Source: Hoylesella pleuritidis JCM 14110
GTDB lineage: Bacteria > Bacteroidota > Bacteroidia > Bacteroidales > Bacteroidaceae
DNA length: 64,000 bases
Direction of reading: 5' to 3'
NCBI RefSeq assembly: GCF_000613725.1
Contig: NZ_BAJN01000001.1
Span: 186,001-250,000, forward strand
The position numbers were made by a program, and so were the translations under genes. The notes under the pieces are model-generated. The model did not search any database. It was given only the letters and a program-made list of their open reading frames with translations, and had not been told where the DNA came from. Below, piece after piece: positions 27,542-36,665 of this stretch. Each line of letters begins with the position of its first letter. Position 1 is the first letter of the stretch.

Positions 27542-28573
27542 TTATTTCTTTTCTAATTCTTCAATTCTCTTTTGTAGGGCATCGATCTGCTTATACATCT
27601 CCGGTAATTTGCGGAAGATGGCTTGCGACCTGAAATAATTCTTGGGCTTCATTGGAGGTGTCCCAATGAGCGCTTGGTTACTTTCCAGATTTCCGGGAAC
27701 ACCCGATTGAGCACCTAAGAATACTTTATCGCCAATAGTTATATGTCCGGCAACACCTACCTGACCGCCTAACATACACCAATTTCCAACCTTCGTGCTT
27801 CCGGCGATGCCCACTTGTGCTGACATCACCGTGTTTTCGCCAATGTCTGTATTGTGAGCGATTTGCACCAAATTATCCAACTTTACACCTTTACGGATAT
27901 GAGTGCTGCCCATTGTCGATCGATCGATACATGTGTTGGCGCCGATCTCTACATCATCTTCAATGGTCACGATGCCGATTTGCGGTATTTTATCATAGCC
28001 CTCAGATGTAGGAGCGAAACCAAATCCATCTGATCCGATCACGCTTCCTGCGTGAAGGATAACACGATGACCCAGTTTGCAACCGTGATAAACCGTGACA
28101 TTAGGATAGATCACACAGTCTTCGCCCACCTTCACATTGTCACAGAGTACAGCGTGCGGATAAATTTGACTTCCGTTACCAACCTCTACACCGTCGCCGA
28201 TATAGGCAAAGGCACCTACATAGCTGTTTTCACCGATTTTCGCTGTCGGCGAAACGAAAGCCAACGAATCGATACCGCACTTCTTGGATTTAGTCGATTC
28301 GTACATCTGTAACAGTTTGGCAACACACTCATAAGCATTTTTTACGCGTATCAGCGTTGTTGTGACGGGCTGAGTAAGCTCAATACTTTCATCGATCAGC
28401 ACTACACTCGACTGTGTATTATATATATAATGTGTATATTTTGGATTTGATAAGAACGAGATTGCACCCGGAACGCCTTCCTCAATCTTGGCAAAAGTAT
28501 TGACGATAGCACTTTCATCGCCATCGACTTTACCTTGAATAAACTGGGCAATCTGCCCTGCTGTAAACTCCAT
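27542..28573 (-). CDS. lpxD: UDP-3-O-acylglucosamine N-acyltransferase
   Basis: LpxD adds the second 3-hydroxyacyl chain in lipid A synthesis. The 343-residue protein has the N-terminal uridine-binding domain ([19 protein letters not shown]), a long hexapeptide beta-helix, and the catalytic His in [14 protein letters not shown]. The C-terminal helix ([18 protein letters not shown]) is the usual ACP-contacting coiled segment. It heads the lpxD-lpxC/fabZ-lpxA-miaA run, and a -7 box lies at 28601-28608. Confidence 0.96.
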   Translation of the reverse strand: MEFTAGQIAQFIQGKVDGDESAIVNTFAKIEEGVPGAISFLSNPKYTHYIYNTQSSVVLIDESIELTQPVTTTLIRVKNAYECVAKLLQMYESTKSKKCGIDSLAFVSPTAKIGENSYVGAFAYIGDGVEVGNGSQIYPHAVLCDNVKVGEDCVIYPNVTVYHGCKLGHRVILHAGSVIGSDGFGFAPTSEGYDKIPQIGIVTIEDDVEIGANTCIDRSTMGSTHIRKGVKLDNLVQIAHNTDIGENTVMSAQVGIAGSTKVGNWCMLGGQVGVAGHITIGDKVFLGAQSGVPGNLESNQALIGTPPMKPKNYFRSQAIFRKLPEMYKQIDALQKRIEELEKK

Positions 28574-28600
28574 TTCTGTCAGTTACTTGATTTAATTCTG

Positions 28601-28608
28601 CAAATATA
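28601..28608 (-). promoter_or_regulatory. Candidate -7 element of the lpx operon
   Basis: TATATTTG on the minus strand lies 28 bases upstream of the lpxD ATG. No exact -33 TTTG is present. Confidence 0.5.
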
Positions 28609-28914
28609 GCAATTTTTGGGCAGAAATGGGACCAAGAAATCTAATATTTGTCGTTTTTTTTGAAAGTTGACAGTTCATTGAAAAATAATAAGTGCCAAAA
28701 CAATTTTACACAAATAGATTTTGGATTGAATATAAATCGTATGATACTAATATTTTTCGCTATATTGAAAGCGACCGAAACTAAGAGAAAATAATTACAG
28801 AATGTTCATTTCCCAATTGAAAAATAAAATGGCTGAAGTCTCAATAAAGTAGATGTTTAGATATAAGTGTTATCTTGCTGATTATCAGTTGTTTTTATTG
28901 TTTATTTTTGTTGT

Positions 28915-29022
28915 CTGATAATTAACGGCTTTTCGCATTGCAACTAATGATTAGTTGTGTTGTATTTAATGGCTTTTTACCTTACAATTAACCGTTAATC
29001 GAATACCGATTAACGGTTAATT
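28915..29022. repeat. Cluster of TTAACGG-type palindromes
   Basis: The gap 28574-29045 has no gene. Its right part holds attaacggcttttcgc at 28921-28936, a perfect palindrome CAACTAAT-g-ATTAGTTG at 28941-28957, and a perfect 16-bp inverted repeat with a 5-base loop (28986-29001 with 29007-29022). The same motif words recur at 3901, 35930 and 48757. Confidence 0.7.
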
Positions 29023-29045
29023 ATAACATAAAGAAAATGAGGGTG

Positions 29046-29868
29046 TTATCTAATATTCATTAATTCTATTTCCATCTGTTGTTGAAGCTCTTGTGATTTC
29101 TGTGCAGCAACTTCGGCAAAGTCTGTACCTTGACTGGCATAAATGATGCCGCGACTGCTGTTGATAAGTAGTCCACAGTCTTCGATCATCCCATATCGGC
29201 ACACCTCTTGCAGGCTCCCACCTTGTGCACCGACACCCGGAACTAAAAGAAAATGCGTGGGAGCGAGTCGCCGAATATCTTCAAACATCTGTCCTTGTGT
29301 AGCTCCAACAACATACATTATATGTTCGTTGTCGCCCCACATTTGTGATTTGCACAATACTTTTTCAAAAAGTCGCTCGCCACTGGCATCTTCTGTTAGT
29401 TGAAAATCACGCGAACCTTTATTGCTAGTCAATGTAAGCAGGATGACCCATTTATCAGGATAGGAGAGGAAAGGTGTTACACTATCTTCGCCCATATAAG
29501 GAGCAACAGTGAGTGCATCTATATTGTACTCCTCAAAAAAGGTACGAGCATACATTGCCGACGTATTACCGATATCGCCGCGTTTGGCATCAGCGATGAT
29601 GAAATGCTGCGGATAAACGTCTTTCAGATAACATATAGTACGTTCGAAAGCCTGCATTCCTTTCACGCCCAAGCACTCGTAAAAGGCTAAATTGCTTATA
29701 AGCTACGCAGAAAGGAGCTGTCGCGTCGATGATCGCTTTGTTGAAGTCGAAGATCGGATCGTTGCTCGTTCGCAGAGGAGCAGGAATTTTGCGGACATCT
29801 GTATCTAAGCCTACGCACAAAAAGGTGCGTTTGGCAAAGATTTGTTCAATGAGTTGCTGTCTGTTCAT
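29046..29868 (-). CDS. pyrF: Orotidine 5'-phosphate decarboxylase (type 2), frameshifted
   Basis: PyrF makes UMP from OMP. The N-terminal part ([10 protein letters not shown], then [11 protein letters not shown]) and the catalytic segment [18 protein letters not shown] are clear, as are [14 protein letters not shown] and [10 protein letters not shown]. The frame breaks at about 29694: AYK is followed in a new frame by [12 protein letters not shown], with one base left over. Two missing bases would restore the conserved Pro of the family YKPN segment and give about 274 residues, the normal length for the Bacteroidetes enzyme. A one-base insertion is the alternative. It is the last gene of the seven-gene minus-strand run. 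Confidence 0.87.
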
Positions 29869-29880
29869 AGATTAATGATT

Positions 29881-30993
29881 TTATAATTCACTTTCTTTCA
29901 TTCGCTCGGCATTTTCTGCCACAGTGAGCGCATCAATCATATCTTGGATGTTTCCACCCAAAAAGCCTTGCAGATCGTGCGTCGTATAGCCGATACGATG
30001 GTCGGTAACGCGACCTTGGGGGAAGTTATACGTACGGATTTTAGCCGAGCGATCGCCCGTAGAAACAAGACTTTTTCGGCGGTTTGCAATGTCATCGACA
30101 TACTTCTGATGCTCTCTATCATAGATGAATGTACGCAGACGCGAAAGCGCTCGCTCTTTGTTCTTGGGCTGATCGCGCGTTTCAGTACACTCGATGAGTA
30201 TTTCTTCCGTCTCGCCTGTGTTGGGATTCTTCCACGGATAACGTAGACGTACACCAGATTCTACCTTATTCACATTCTGTCCGCCGGCTCCCGAGCTACG
30301 AAACGTATCCCATTTAATGTCACCTTCGCTGATGTTGACTTCGAATTTATCGGCTTCGGGCAGCACGGCTACCGTTGCAGCCGAGGTGTGCATACGGCCC
30401 TGCGTCTCGGTGGCAGGCACTCGTTGAACACGGTGTACGCCTGATTCATATTTCAATATGCCGTAAACCCCGTTGCCGCTCACGGCAAAATCGATTTCCT
30501 TGAAGCCGCCCACTGCTCCTTCACTTGCACTGGTTACAGAGAGAGACCAACTCTTTGAGTCGCAGAATTTCTTATACATTTGAAATAGATCGCCTGCAAA
30601 CAGGGCAGCCTCATCACCTCCTGCACCAGCGCGAATCTCCATCTGGACGTTCTTGGCATCTTCGGGATCTTTGGGAATAAGCGCCAGTTTGATCTCTTCT
30701 TCTATCCGGGGTTGCAGCGATTCATTGGTTTGCAGTTCCTCACGAGCCATTTCCCGCATATCGGGATCACTCTCATTAGTCAGCAAATCTTTGGCCTCAC
30801 GGATAGCATTTAGACAATCGATGTAACGCTTGCGGGCGTCCATAATATCACCAAGTTCCTTATATTCGCGTGTAAGTTTGACGTAACGGTCTTGTTCTGC
30901 GATAACATTTGGATCAGTAATCAGCGTCGAAACTTCTTCATAACGGCTCTCCAAACCGTCTAATTTCTCTAATATTGTATTTTGTTCTGCCAT
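29881..30993 (-). CDS. prfA: Peptide chain release factor 1
   Basis: RF1 recognises UAA and UAG and triggers peptide release. The 370-residue protein has the universal GGQ motif (SGAGGQNVNKVES) in domain 3 and the RVPATETQGRMHTSAATVAVLPE block. Domain 1 is the N-terminal helical region. No in-frame stop suggests programmed control. It starts 2 bases after the purM stop codon and is followed by pyrF after 12 bases. Confidence 0.96.
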   Translation of the reverse strand: MAEQNTILEKLDGLESRYEEVSTLITDPNVIAEQDRYVKLTREYKELGDIMDARKRYIDCLNAIREAKDLLTNESDPDMREMAREELQTNESLQPRIEEEIKLALIPKDPEDAKNVQMEIRAGAGGDEAALFAGDLFQMYKKFCDSKSWSLSVTSASEGAVGGFKEIDFAVSGNGVYGILKYESGVHRVQRVPATETQGRMHTSAATVAVLPEADKFEVNISEGDIKWDTFRSSGAGGQNVNKVESGVRLRYPWKNPNTGETEEILIECTETRDQPKNKERALSRLRTFIYDREHQKYVDDIANRRKSLVSTGDRSAKIRTYNFPQGRVTDHRIGYTTHDLQGFLGGNIQDMIDALTVAENAERMKESEL

Positions 30994-30995
30994 AT

Positions 30996-32159
30996 TTAAT
31001 AGTTGAATGTTCCGTATTCGGAGTAGATGGTCAGCGCTCGTGGGCCTTCTTCTATATGTCCTATAACCTGCGCATCAATGCCGAATGACTGACTGATAGC
31101 CATAATCGCGTCGGCAATTTCGGGCTGAACGTATAACTCCATACGGTGACCCATATTGAAGACTTGGTACATCTCTTGCCACGGAGTGCCGCTTTCAGCT
31201 TGGATCATACGGAAAAGTGGGGGAGTGGGGAACAGATGATCTTTTACTACGCGACAGTTATCGCCCACGAAATGCAGCACTTTTGTCTGTGCGCCTCCGG
31301 TGCAATGCACCATTCCATGAATGTCAGCACGATGCTTATCCAGTACGCGTTTGATAACGGGTGCATACGTTCGCGTAGGCGAAAGCACCAATTGTCCGGC
31401 ATCAAGAGATAGTCCTTCTATGGCATCTGTCAGTTTTTTGTGTCCACTGTAAACCAATTTCTCGGGCATATTGTGATCGAAACTCTCGGGATAAAGCGCC
31501 GCGAGATATTTTGAAAAGACATCGTGGCGGGCGCTGGTGAGTCCGTTGCTGCCCATACCTCCATTATAACGGTCTTCATAAACTGCCTTACCCGTAGACG
31601 AAAGTCCCACAATTACGTCACCAGGTCGTATGTTGGCGTTATCGATTATATCAGCTCTTTTCATCCGACACATTACGGTTGAATCGACGATAATCGTGCG
31701 AACAAGGTCGCCGACATCAGCCGTTTCGCCGCCAGTGGGGTATATTCCGATGCCCATTCGGCGCATTTCGGCCAGCAGCTCGTCTGTTCCATTGATGATA
31801 GCAGCGATTACTTCGCCTGGCACCAATAGTTTATTGCGTCCAATTGTGCTTGAAACCAAGATGTTGTCTACGGCTCCCACACACAGCAAATCGTCTGTAT
31901 TCATCACTACGGCATCCTGTGCAATGCCTTTCCAAACACGCAAGTCGCCCGTCTCTTTCCAGTACATATAAGCCAAAGCCGACTTTGTTCCCGCCCCGTC
32001 TGCATGCATAATGTTGCAATATTCGGGGTCGCCACCCAGCACATCAGGTATTATTTTACAGAAGGCTTGTGGATAAAGGCCTTTGTCAATATGCTTAATC
32101 GCATTGTGAACATCCTCTTTGGCGGCACTTACACCGCGCATCATATATCTGTTTTCCAT
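30996..32159 (-). CDS. purM: Phosphoribosylformylglycinamidine cyclo-ligase
   Basis: PurM (AIR synthase) closes the imidazole ring in purine synthesis. I use the ATG at 32159 (387 residues: MENRYMMRGVSAAKED). The frame extends to a TTG at 32201, but that would overlap aroE. Family blocks are visible: MHADGAGTKSALAY, VGAVDNILVSSTIG, GGETADVGD and VIVGLSSTGKAVYEDRYNGG. The layout is typical for the Bacteroidetes form, which is longer than the E. coli protein. It sits 17 bases after aroE. Confidence 0.93.
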   Translation of the reverse strand: MENRYMMRGVSAAKEDVHNAIKHIDKGLYPQAFCKIIPDVLGGDPEYCNIMHADGAGTKSALAYMYWKETGDLRVWKGIAQDAVVMNTDDLLCVGAVDNILVSSTIGRNKLLVPGEVIAAIINGTDELLAEMRRMGIGIYPTGGETADVGDLVRTIIVDSTVMCRMKRADIIDNANIRPGDVIVGLSSTGKAVYEDRYNGGMGSNGLTSARHDVFSKYLAALYPESFDHNMPEKLVYSGHKKLTDAIEGLSLDAGQLVLSPTRTYAPVIKRVLDKHRADIHGMVHCTGGAQTKVLHFVGDNCRVVKDHLFPTPPLFRMIQAESGTPWQEMYQVFNMGHRMELYVQPEIADAIMAISQSFGIDAQVIGHIEEGPRALTIYSEYGTFNY

Positions 32160-32176
32160 ATTGAAATGTGTCTGTT

Positions 32177-32923
32177 TTATCGTTCGTGCCAGAAGTCCCA
32201 ACTTGCGAACGCTTGCAAAAGCAGCATTTCGAGACCGTTTTTAACGGTCGCTCCCTGCGCTTTTCCACGTTTCATAAAGAGCGTTTCGTCTGGATTGTAA
32301 ATCAAATCGTATAAAAGCGTATGACTATTCATCGCTTCATAGGGTAGGTTAGGGCATTCGTCAGCGTGCGGATACATACCAACGGGCGTGCAATTAACGA
32401 TTACATTATACTCGCGAATGTCTTCCGGCGTAAGCCTTTCATATTGAATTGTATTGGGATGGGTGTCACTGCGACTCACAAAAAGAGTTTTCAACCCGAG
32501 TGAACGCAGTCCATAATCGATCGCTTTGGATGCTCCGCCGGTGCCTAAAATAAGCGCTTTCTTATGGCAAGGCTCAAACAGAGGCTCAATACTCTTGCTG
32601 AAACCGATTACATCACTATTGTATCCTTTAAGCAAAGTCTTCTTTCCATTGTGTGTTACACGTATCACGTTCACTGCTCCGATGGCTTCGGCTTCAGGCG
32701 TAATGGCATCCAGGTAGTCGATTACCTGTTCTTTGTACGGCAGGGTAACATTAAGCCCACATAAATTAGGCGTTGAATCAAGAATCTCTCGCAGGTTTTC
32801 AATAGACGGAATTTCATAGTTGATGTACTGCGCATCAATTCCTTCGTTCTCGAACTTCTCATTAAAGAAGCCCACCGAGAATGAATGCCCCAGTGGATAG
32901 CCGATTAATCCATATTTATCCAT
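32177..32923 (-). CDS. aroE: Shikimate dehydrogenase
   Basis: AroE reduces 3-dehydroshikimate with NADPH. The 248-residue protein shows the substrate-binding N-terminus (YGLIGYPLGHSFSVGFFNEKF), the catalytic Lys in NVTLPYKEQVIDYLD, and a Rossmann motif (LILGTGGASKAI). The C-terminus GLEMLLLQA is typical of the family. It is 42 bases after ubiE in the same operon. Confidence 0.95.
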   Translation of the reverse strand: MDKYGLIGYPLGHSFSVGFFNEKFENEGIDAQYINYEIPSIENLREILDSTPNLCGLNVTLPYKEQVIDYLDAITPEAEAIGAVNVIRVTHNGKKTLLKGYNSDVIGFSKSIEPLFEPCHKKALILGTGGASKAIDYGLRSLGLKTLFVSRSDTHPNTIQYERLTPEDIREYNVIVNCTPVGMYPHADECPNLPYEAMNSHTLLYDLIYNPDETLFMKRGKAQGATVKNGLEMLLLQAFASWDFWHER

Positions 32924-32965
32924 CGCTCTTGGTTGTTATGTTCATAATGTGTAGCAGACTAAAAA

Positions 32966-33700
32966 CTATTTGGTTGCGAAATACATTGTGCAAACGCCGA
33001 ATGTGAGTCGCCTGTAACTGGCCTTAGAAAAGCCTGCTTTACGCAGAATATCCACCATTCGGTCGCCTTGTGGAAAGGCTTCAATGGTGGCCGTGAGATA
33101 GCGATAAGCTTCCTTATCTTTGGAAATCAGTCGGCCGTACAGGGGCAGAAACGTGTGCGAATAAACCTTGAACAGCCAGCGCATCGGGGCAGAAATGGGA
33201 GCGGTTAACTCGACAATGCTTAGGTGTCCGCCCTTTCTCAGCACTCGACACATTTCTGTCAATCCGCGGTCTAAATCTTGAAAGTTGCGTATTCCGAATG
33301 CTGCGGTTACGGCATCAAATGTCTCGTCGGCAAAGGAAAGCGACAAACAGTCTTCTTTCTCGAACGAGATTATTCCCTGTAATTCCGCTTCTGCCACTTT
33401 TTTCTGGCCGATATCCATCATTCGTTGGGATATATCCACGCCCACAAGTCGACTTGGTTGCAACATCTGTGCAGCCAAAATAGCAAAATCGCCGGTGCCG
33501 GTCGCGATATCAAGTACCGTTTTCGGGGCAAAGGGTAATAACTGCTTAATAGCCTGTTTACGCCAACCTTTATCAATATTCAACGACAAACGATGGTTCA
33601 GTGTATCATAAGTGGGCGCGATACTATCGAACATCCGTTCCACTAATCGTCCCTTTTCGCCTAGGCCGTTGTAAGGCTTTATCTTCTCTTGTTCGTACAT
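32966..33700 (-). CDS. ubiE: Demethylmenaquinone methyltransferase
   Basis: A class I SAM methyltransferase that makes menaquinone (called menG or ubiE). Motif I is VLDIATGTGDFA (62-73), followed by VGVDISQRMMDIGQKK, FDAVTAAFGIRNFQDLDRGL and the family C-terminus YRRLTFGVCTMYFATK. The length of 244 is normal. In an anaerobic Bacteroidales it would serve the menaquinone pool of fumarate respiration, which is inference. It starts 7 bases after purC. Confidence 0.95.
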   Translation of the reverse strand: MYEQEKIKPYNGLGEKGRLVERMFDSIAPTYDTLNHRLSLNIDKGWRKQAIKQLLPFAPKTVLDIATGTGDFAILAAQMLQPSRLVGVDISQRMMDIGQKKVAEAELQGIISFEKEDCLSLSFADETFDAVTAAFGIRNFQDLDRGLTEMCRVLRKGGHLSIVELTAPISAPMRWLFKVYSHTFLPLYGRLISKDKEAYRYLTATIEAFPQGDRMVDILRKAGFSKASYRRLTFGVCTMYFATK

Positions 33701-33707
33701 CGGGCAT

Positions 33708-34658
33708 TTATCTCGAAGCCAAATAGGCTTTTACGTTGCGTTCGATACGAGCGGAAATATCGCCATTCTCAATGGCTTTATCAAACTTCTGGCCTGTGAT
33801 ATGCTCGTAAAGCTCAATGTAGCGGTCGCTCACACTCTCGGCATAAGTATCTGTTATTTCGGGCATTGACTGTCCAGGCTCGTTCATAAAATCGTGTTCA
33901 ATAAGCCATTGGCGCACAAACTCCTTAGAGAGTTGGCGTTGAGGCTCTCCCTTTTCAAACTTCTCTTCGTAGCCATCTGCATAAAAATAGCGACTGCTAT
34001 CAGGTGTATGAATCTCATCGATAAGGTAAATCTTACCGTCACGTTTACCGAATTCGTATTTCGTGTCAACGAGAATGAGTCCCTGTTTAGCGGCTATTTC
34101 TTGTCCGCGACGAAACAGTTTGCGTGTGTAGTCTTCGATAATCGTGTAGTCTTCGGCCGTTACCACGCCTTGACTGATAATCTCTTCACGCGAGATATTA
34201 AGGTCGTGCCCCTCATCGGCTTTAGTTGTCGGTGTAACGATAGGTTCGGGGAAACGTTGGTTTTCGCGCATACCTTCGGGCAATTTAACACCACACAACT
34301 CGCGCTCTCCGTCTTTATACGCACGCCAAGCACTACCCGTGAGGATGGAACGAATTATCATCTCCACCCTGAACCCTTCGCATTTAAGTCCCACGGTAAC
34401 CATCGGGTCGGGCGTAGCGAGTTTCCAATTGGGGCAGATGTCGCGTGTAGCATCCAAAAACAGGGCTGCAATCTGATTGAGAACTTGCCCTTTAAAGGGA
34501 ATGCCTTTGGGTAGAACGACATCGAAAGCAGATATTCTGTCGGTGGCAACCATCACCAGTAAGTCGTCGTCGATATTGTAAACGTCGCGTACCTTACCGT
34601 GATAAACACTCTTTTGTTTATCAAATCGGAAATCGGTTTTAGTCAGTGCTTGCATCAT
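33708..34658 (-). CDS. purC: Phosphoribosylaminoimidazole-succinocarboxamide synthase
   Basis: PurC (SAICAR synthase) joins CAIR with aspartate in purine synthesis. The 316-residue protein is the long form found in Bacteroidetes and yeast. Blocks include [32 protein letters not shown], the RSILTGSAW segment, [11 protein letters not shown] and [13 protein letters not shown] second Met at the next codon is an equally good start. It lies 23 bases after phoH and 7 before ubiE. Confidence 0.96.
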   Translation of the reverse strand: MMQALTKTDFRFDKQKSVYHGKVRDVYNIDDDLLVMVATDRISAFDVVLPKGIPFKGQVLNQIAALFLDATRDICPNWKLATPDPMVTVGLKCEGFRVEMIIRSILTGSAWRAYKDGERELCGVKLPEGMRENQRFPEPIVTPTTKADEGHDLNISREEIISQGVVTAEDYTIIEDYTRKLFRRGQEIAAKQGLILVDTKYEFGKRDGKIYLIDEIHTPDSSRYFYADGYEEKFEKGEPQRQLSKEFVRQWLIEHDFMNEPGQSMPEITDTYAESVSDRYIELYEHITGQKFDKAIENGDISARIERNVKAYLASR

Positions 34659-34681
34659 TTCTATCTTGTTTTAAGTCTGTT

Positions 34682-35629
34682 TCACTGTTCTTTGCCTTTG
34701 TCGTAAGTATCATAAGCATTTACGATCTTTGTTACCAGCTTGTGGCGCACAATGTCTTTCTGGCCTAACGTGATGACAGCAATATCGTCGATATTGCCCA
34801 ATACCCGCAAGGCTTCACGCAAGCCGCTACGTTGTTCACGCGGAAGATCAATCTGGGTCATATCTCCCGTGATGATCATTTTGGTATTCCAGCCCATCCG
34901 AGTGAGGAACATCCGTATCTGTGCAGGCGTTGTATTCTGCGCTTCATCAAGTATAACTACTGCGTCACTCAATGTTCTGCCACGCATAAACGCCAATGGT
35001 GCAATCTGAATGACGTGCTTCTCCATCATATCTTGCAGTTTGACAGCTGGCAGCATATCTTCGAGCGCATCGTAAAGCGGCTGTAGATAAGGATCGATTT
35101 TATCTTTCATATCACCTGGAAGAAAGCCTAACTTTTCACCAGCTTCTACTGCCGGGCGACTGAGAATAATCTTTTTGGCCGTCTTCTCTTTCAAAGCCTT
35201 TACCGCTAAAGCAATACTGAGATAGGTTTTACCTGTTCCAGCTGGCCCTACGGCAAACAACATATCGTGTGTTTCGTATGCTTCGATGAGCTTCTGTTGG
35301 TTTTCGCTACGCCCTTTGATGGGTCTTCCTGAGATGCTATATATGAGAACGCCTTTCACACTCTCTGCTTTGGTCTTACGATGCTTGATGATATCGAGGA
35401 TGTCTTCTTCCGAAAGAGAGTTAAAACGTAGTAAATGCAGGCGTAGGTTCTCGATGTTTTCTTCAAATTTACACATCTCTTCCTCATCGCCCAACACGCG
35501 AATGACATTATCTCTGGCTACGATGCGCAACTTCGGAAATAGCGACTTGATGACCTGCAAATTACCGTTGTTGACGCCATAAAACATCATCGGATCAATG
35601 TCTTCTAATAGGATATGCTTCTCTATCAA
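34682..35629 (-). CDS. PhoH-like ATPase
   Basis: A cytoplasmic P-loop ATPase of the PhoH family, an RNA-related ATPase whose role is not settled. The 315-residue protein has a KH-like or N-terminal region and the ATPase core: Walker A GPAGTGKT at 128-135, Walker B AVVILDEAQN, and LTRMGWNTKMIITGDMTQIDLP. It heads the seven-gene run that continues through purC, ubiE, aroE, purM, prfA and pyrF. The promoter is at 35665-35696. Confidence 0.93.
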   Translation of the reverse strand: MIEKHILLEDIDPMMFYGVNNGNLQVIKSLFPKLRIVARDNVIRVLGDEEEMCKFEENIENLRLHLLRFNSLSEEDILDIIKHRKTKAESVKGVLIYSISGRPIKGRSENQQKLIEAYETHDMLFAVGPAGTGKTYLSIALAVKALKEKTAKKIILSRPAVEAGEKLGFLPGDMKDKIDPYLQPLYDALEDMLPAVKLQDMMEKHVIQIAPLAFMRGRTLSDAVVILDEAQNTTPAQIRMFLTRMGWNTKMIITGDMTQIDLPREQRSGLREALRVLGNIDDIAVITLGQKDIVRHKLVTKIVNAYDTYDKGKEQ

Positions 35630-35664
35630 TGTTGATAACCTTAAAAATCTTGATATTTCTGTTG

Positions 35665-35696
35665 CAAAAGTACATTAAAAATATGAAAGTTGCAAA
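35665..35696 (-). promoter_or_regulatory. Promoter of the phoH-purC-ubiE-aroE-purM-prfA-pyrF run
   Basis: On the minus strand TTTG (35693-35696) and TACTTTTG (35665-35672) are separated by 20 bases, a full consensus match, 35 bases upstream of the phoH ATG. Confidence 0.75.
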
Positions 35697-35735
35697 TAAA
35701 TCGAATTGCGAATTTCAAGTTCTGAATTAATTTGT

Positions 35736-35743
35736 TACCTTTG
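35736..35743 (+). promoter_or_regulatory. Candidate -7 element of the DUF5715 gene
   Basis: TACCTTTG lies 24 bases upstream of the ATG at 35768. At the expected -33 position there is TTTC (35713-35716, spacing 19), one base off consensus. Confidence 0.5.
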
Positions 35744-35767
35744 CATACCAATTCGAGAGCATTCTGA

Positions 35768-36598
35768 ATGAAACTTTCTAAAAACAGATATCTAAGCGGA
35801 TTTGCTGCGATTGTGTTGTTATTAGCACTTGTTCGGCTGGTCTTTCCATCCGTAGCGAAACCGCTTTCACATACATCGAATTCCGACTCAATTACAAGCG
35901 AAAAATCAGATACCGTTAAATACACGACGATTAACGGCTTTTCGCACGATGATTTGCCGTTAAACGCAAGCCAATTAACGGCAAATCGCAAGGGGGCTCG
36001 ATTCTTCCGTGCAGACGGGACAATTGCGAAGCATCGGATCAAGAGTGTTCCTCATTTCGGAAACGCATTTCCCGACCAAAACGATGTGCAATTGATCGCG
36101 GCTAACAAACACGGTGTTCAGCCTGTTATTGACCGTCAAGAGGCCGAGCGGCGCAAGTCGGAACTGGTGTATGTGGGTAGCAATCCTTTTTTCAGTGTAG
36201 ATCGGTTGCACAGCAGTATTCCTTACTTAGTACCGCGGGCGGCCGTTCTGCTGCAAGATATCGGGCGTAATTTCTTCGATAGTTTGCAGTTGAAGGGTGT
36301 TCCGTTGCATAAAATCATTGTTACGAGTGTGATGCGGAGTAAGGCCGATGTAACCAAACTTCGTGGTCATAATGGCAATGCTACACAGAACAGTTGCCAT
36401 CTTTACGGTACTACTTTCGATGTTTGCTATAACCGGTATAAAACTGTCGAGGCGCCCAACGGACCCCATCGGCGATCTGTTCGAAATGATACGCTGAAGT
36501 GGATATTAAGCGAAGTGCTTAACGACATACGCAAGTCGGGTAGGTGCTATATTAAATATGAGGTTCATCAGGGGTGTTTCCATATAACAGTGAGATGA
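35768..36598 (+). CDS. DUF5715 family exported protein, peptidase M15-like fold
   Basis: The 276-residue protein has an N-terminal signal anchor (YLSGFAAIVLLLALVRLVF) and a low-complexity linker. The C-terminal domain resembles D-Ala-D-Ala carboxypeptidase-like metallopeptidases (SVMRSKADVTKLRGHNGNATQNSCHLYGTTFDV: the His and Asp spaced as zinc ligands, then YEVHQGCFHITVR at the end). Cell-wall peptide hydrolysis is plausible but unproven. The linker, about residues 55-78, is encoded by DNA that matches an intergenic repeat family and holds a perfect 13-bp inverted repeat; see the findings. It is divergent from phoH. Confidence 0.8.
   Translation: MKLSKNRYLSGFAAIVLLLALVRLVFPSVAKPLSHTSNSDSITSEKSDTVKYTTINGFSHDDLPLNASQLTANRKGARFFRADGTIAKHRIKSVPHFGNAFPDQNDVQLIAANKHGVQPVIDRQEAERRKSELVYVGSNPFFSVDRLHSSIPYLVPRAAVLLQDIGRNFFDSLQLKGVPLHKIIVTSVMRSKADVTKLRGHNGNATQNSCHLYGTTFDVCYNRYKTVEAPNGPHRRSVRNDTLKWILSEVLNDIRKSGRCYIKYEVHQGCFHITVR
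35929..35988. repeat. TTAACGG-type repeat inside the DUF5715 coding sequence
   Basis: The words attaacggcttttcgc (35930-35945) and a perfect 13-bp inverted repeat (gatttgccgttaa at 35951-35963, ttaacggcaaatc at 35975-35987) lie in the linker region of the gene. The first word matches 28921-28936 exactly. Confidence 0.7.
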
Positions 36599-36665
36599 TA
36601 TTTATATGCAAATACACAGTGTATCAATGTTATATCCGATGTGGAATAAAAGAAAAAGTAAATTA

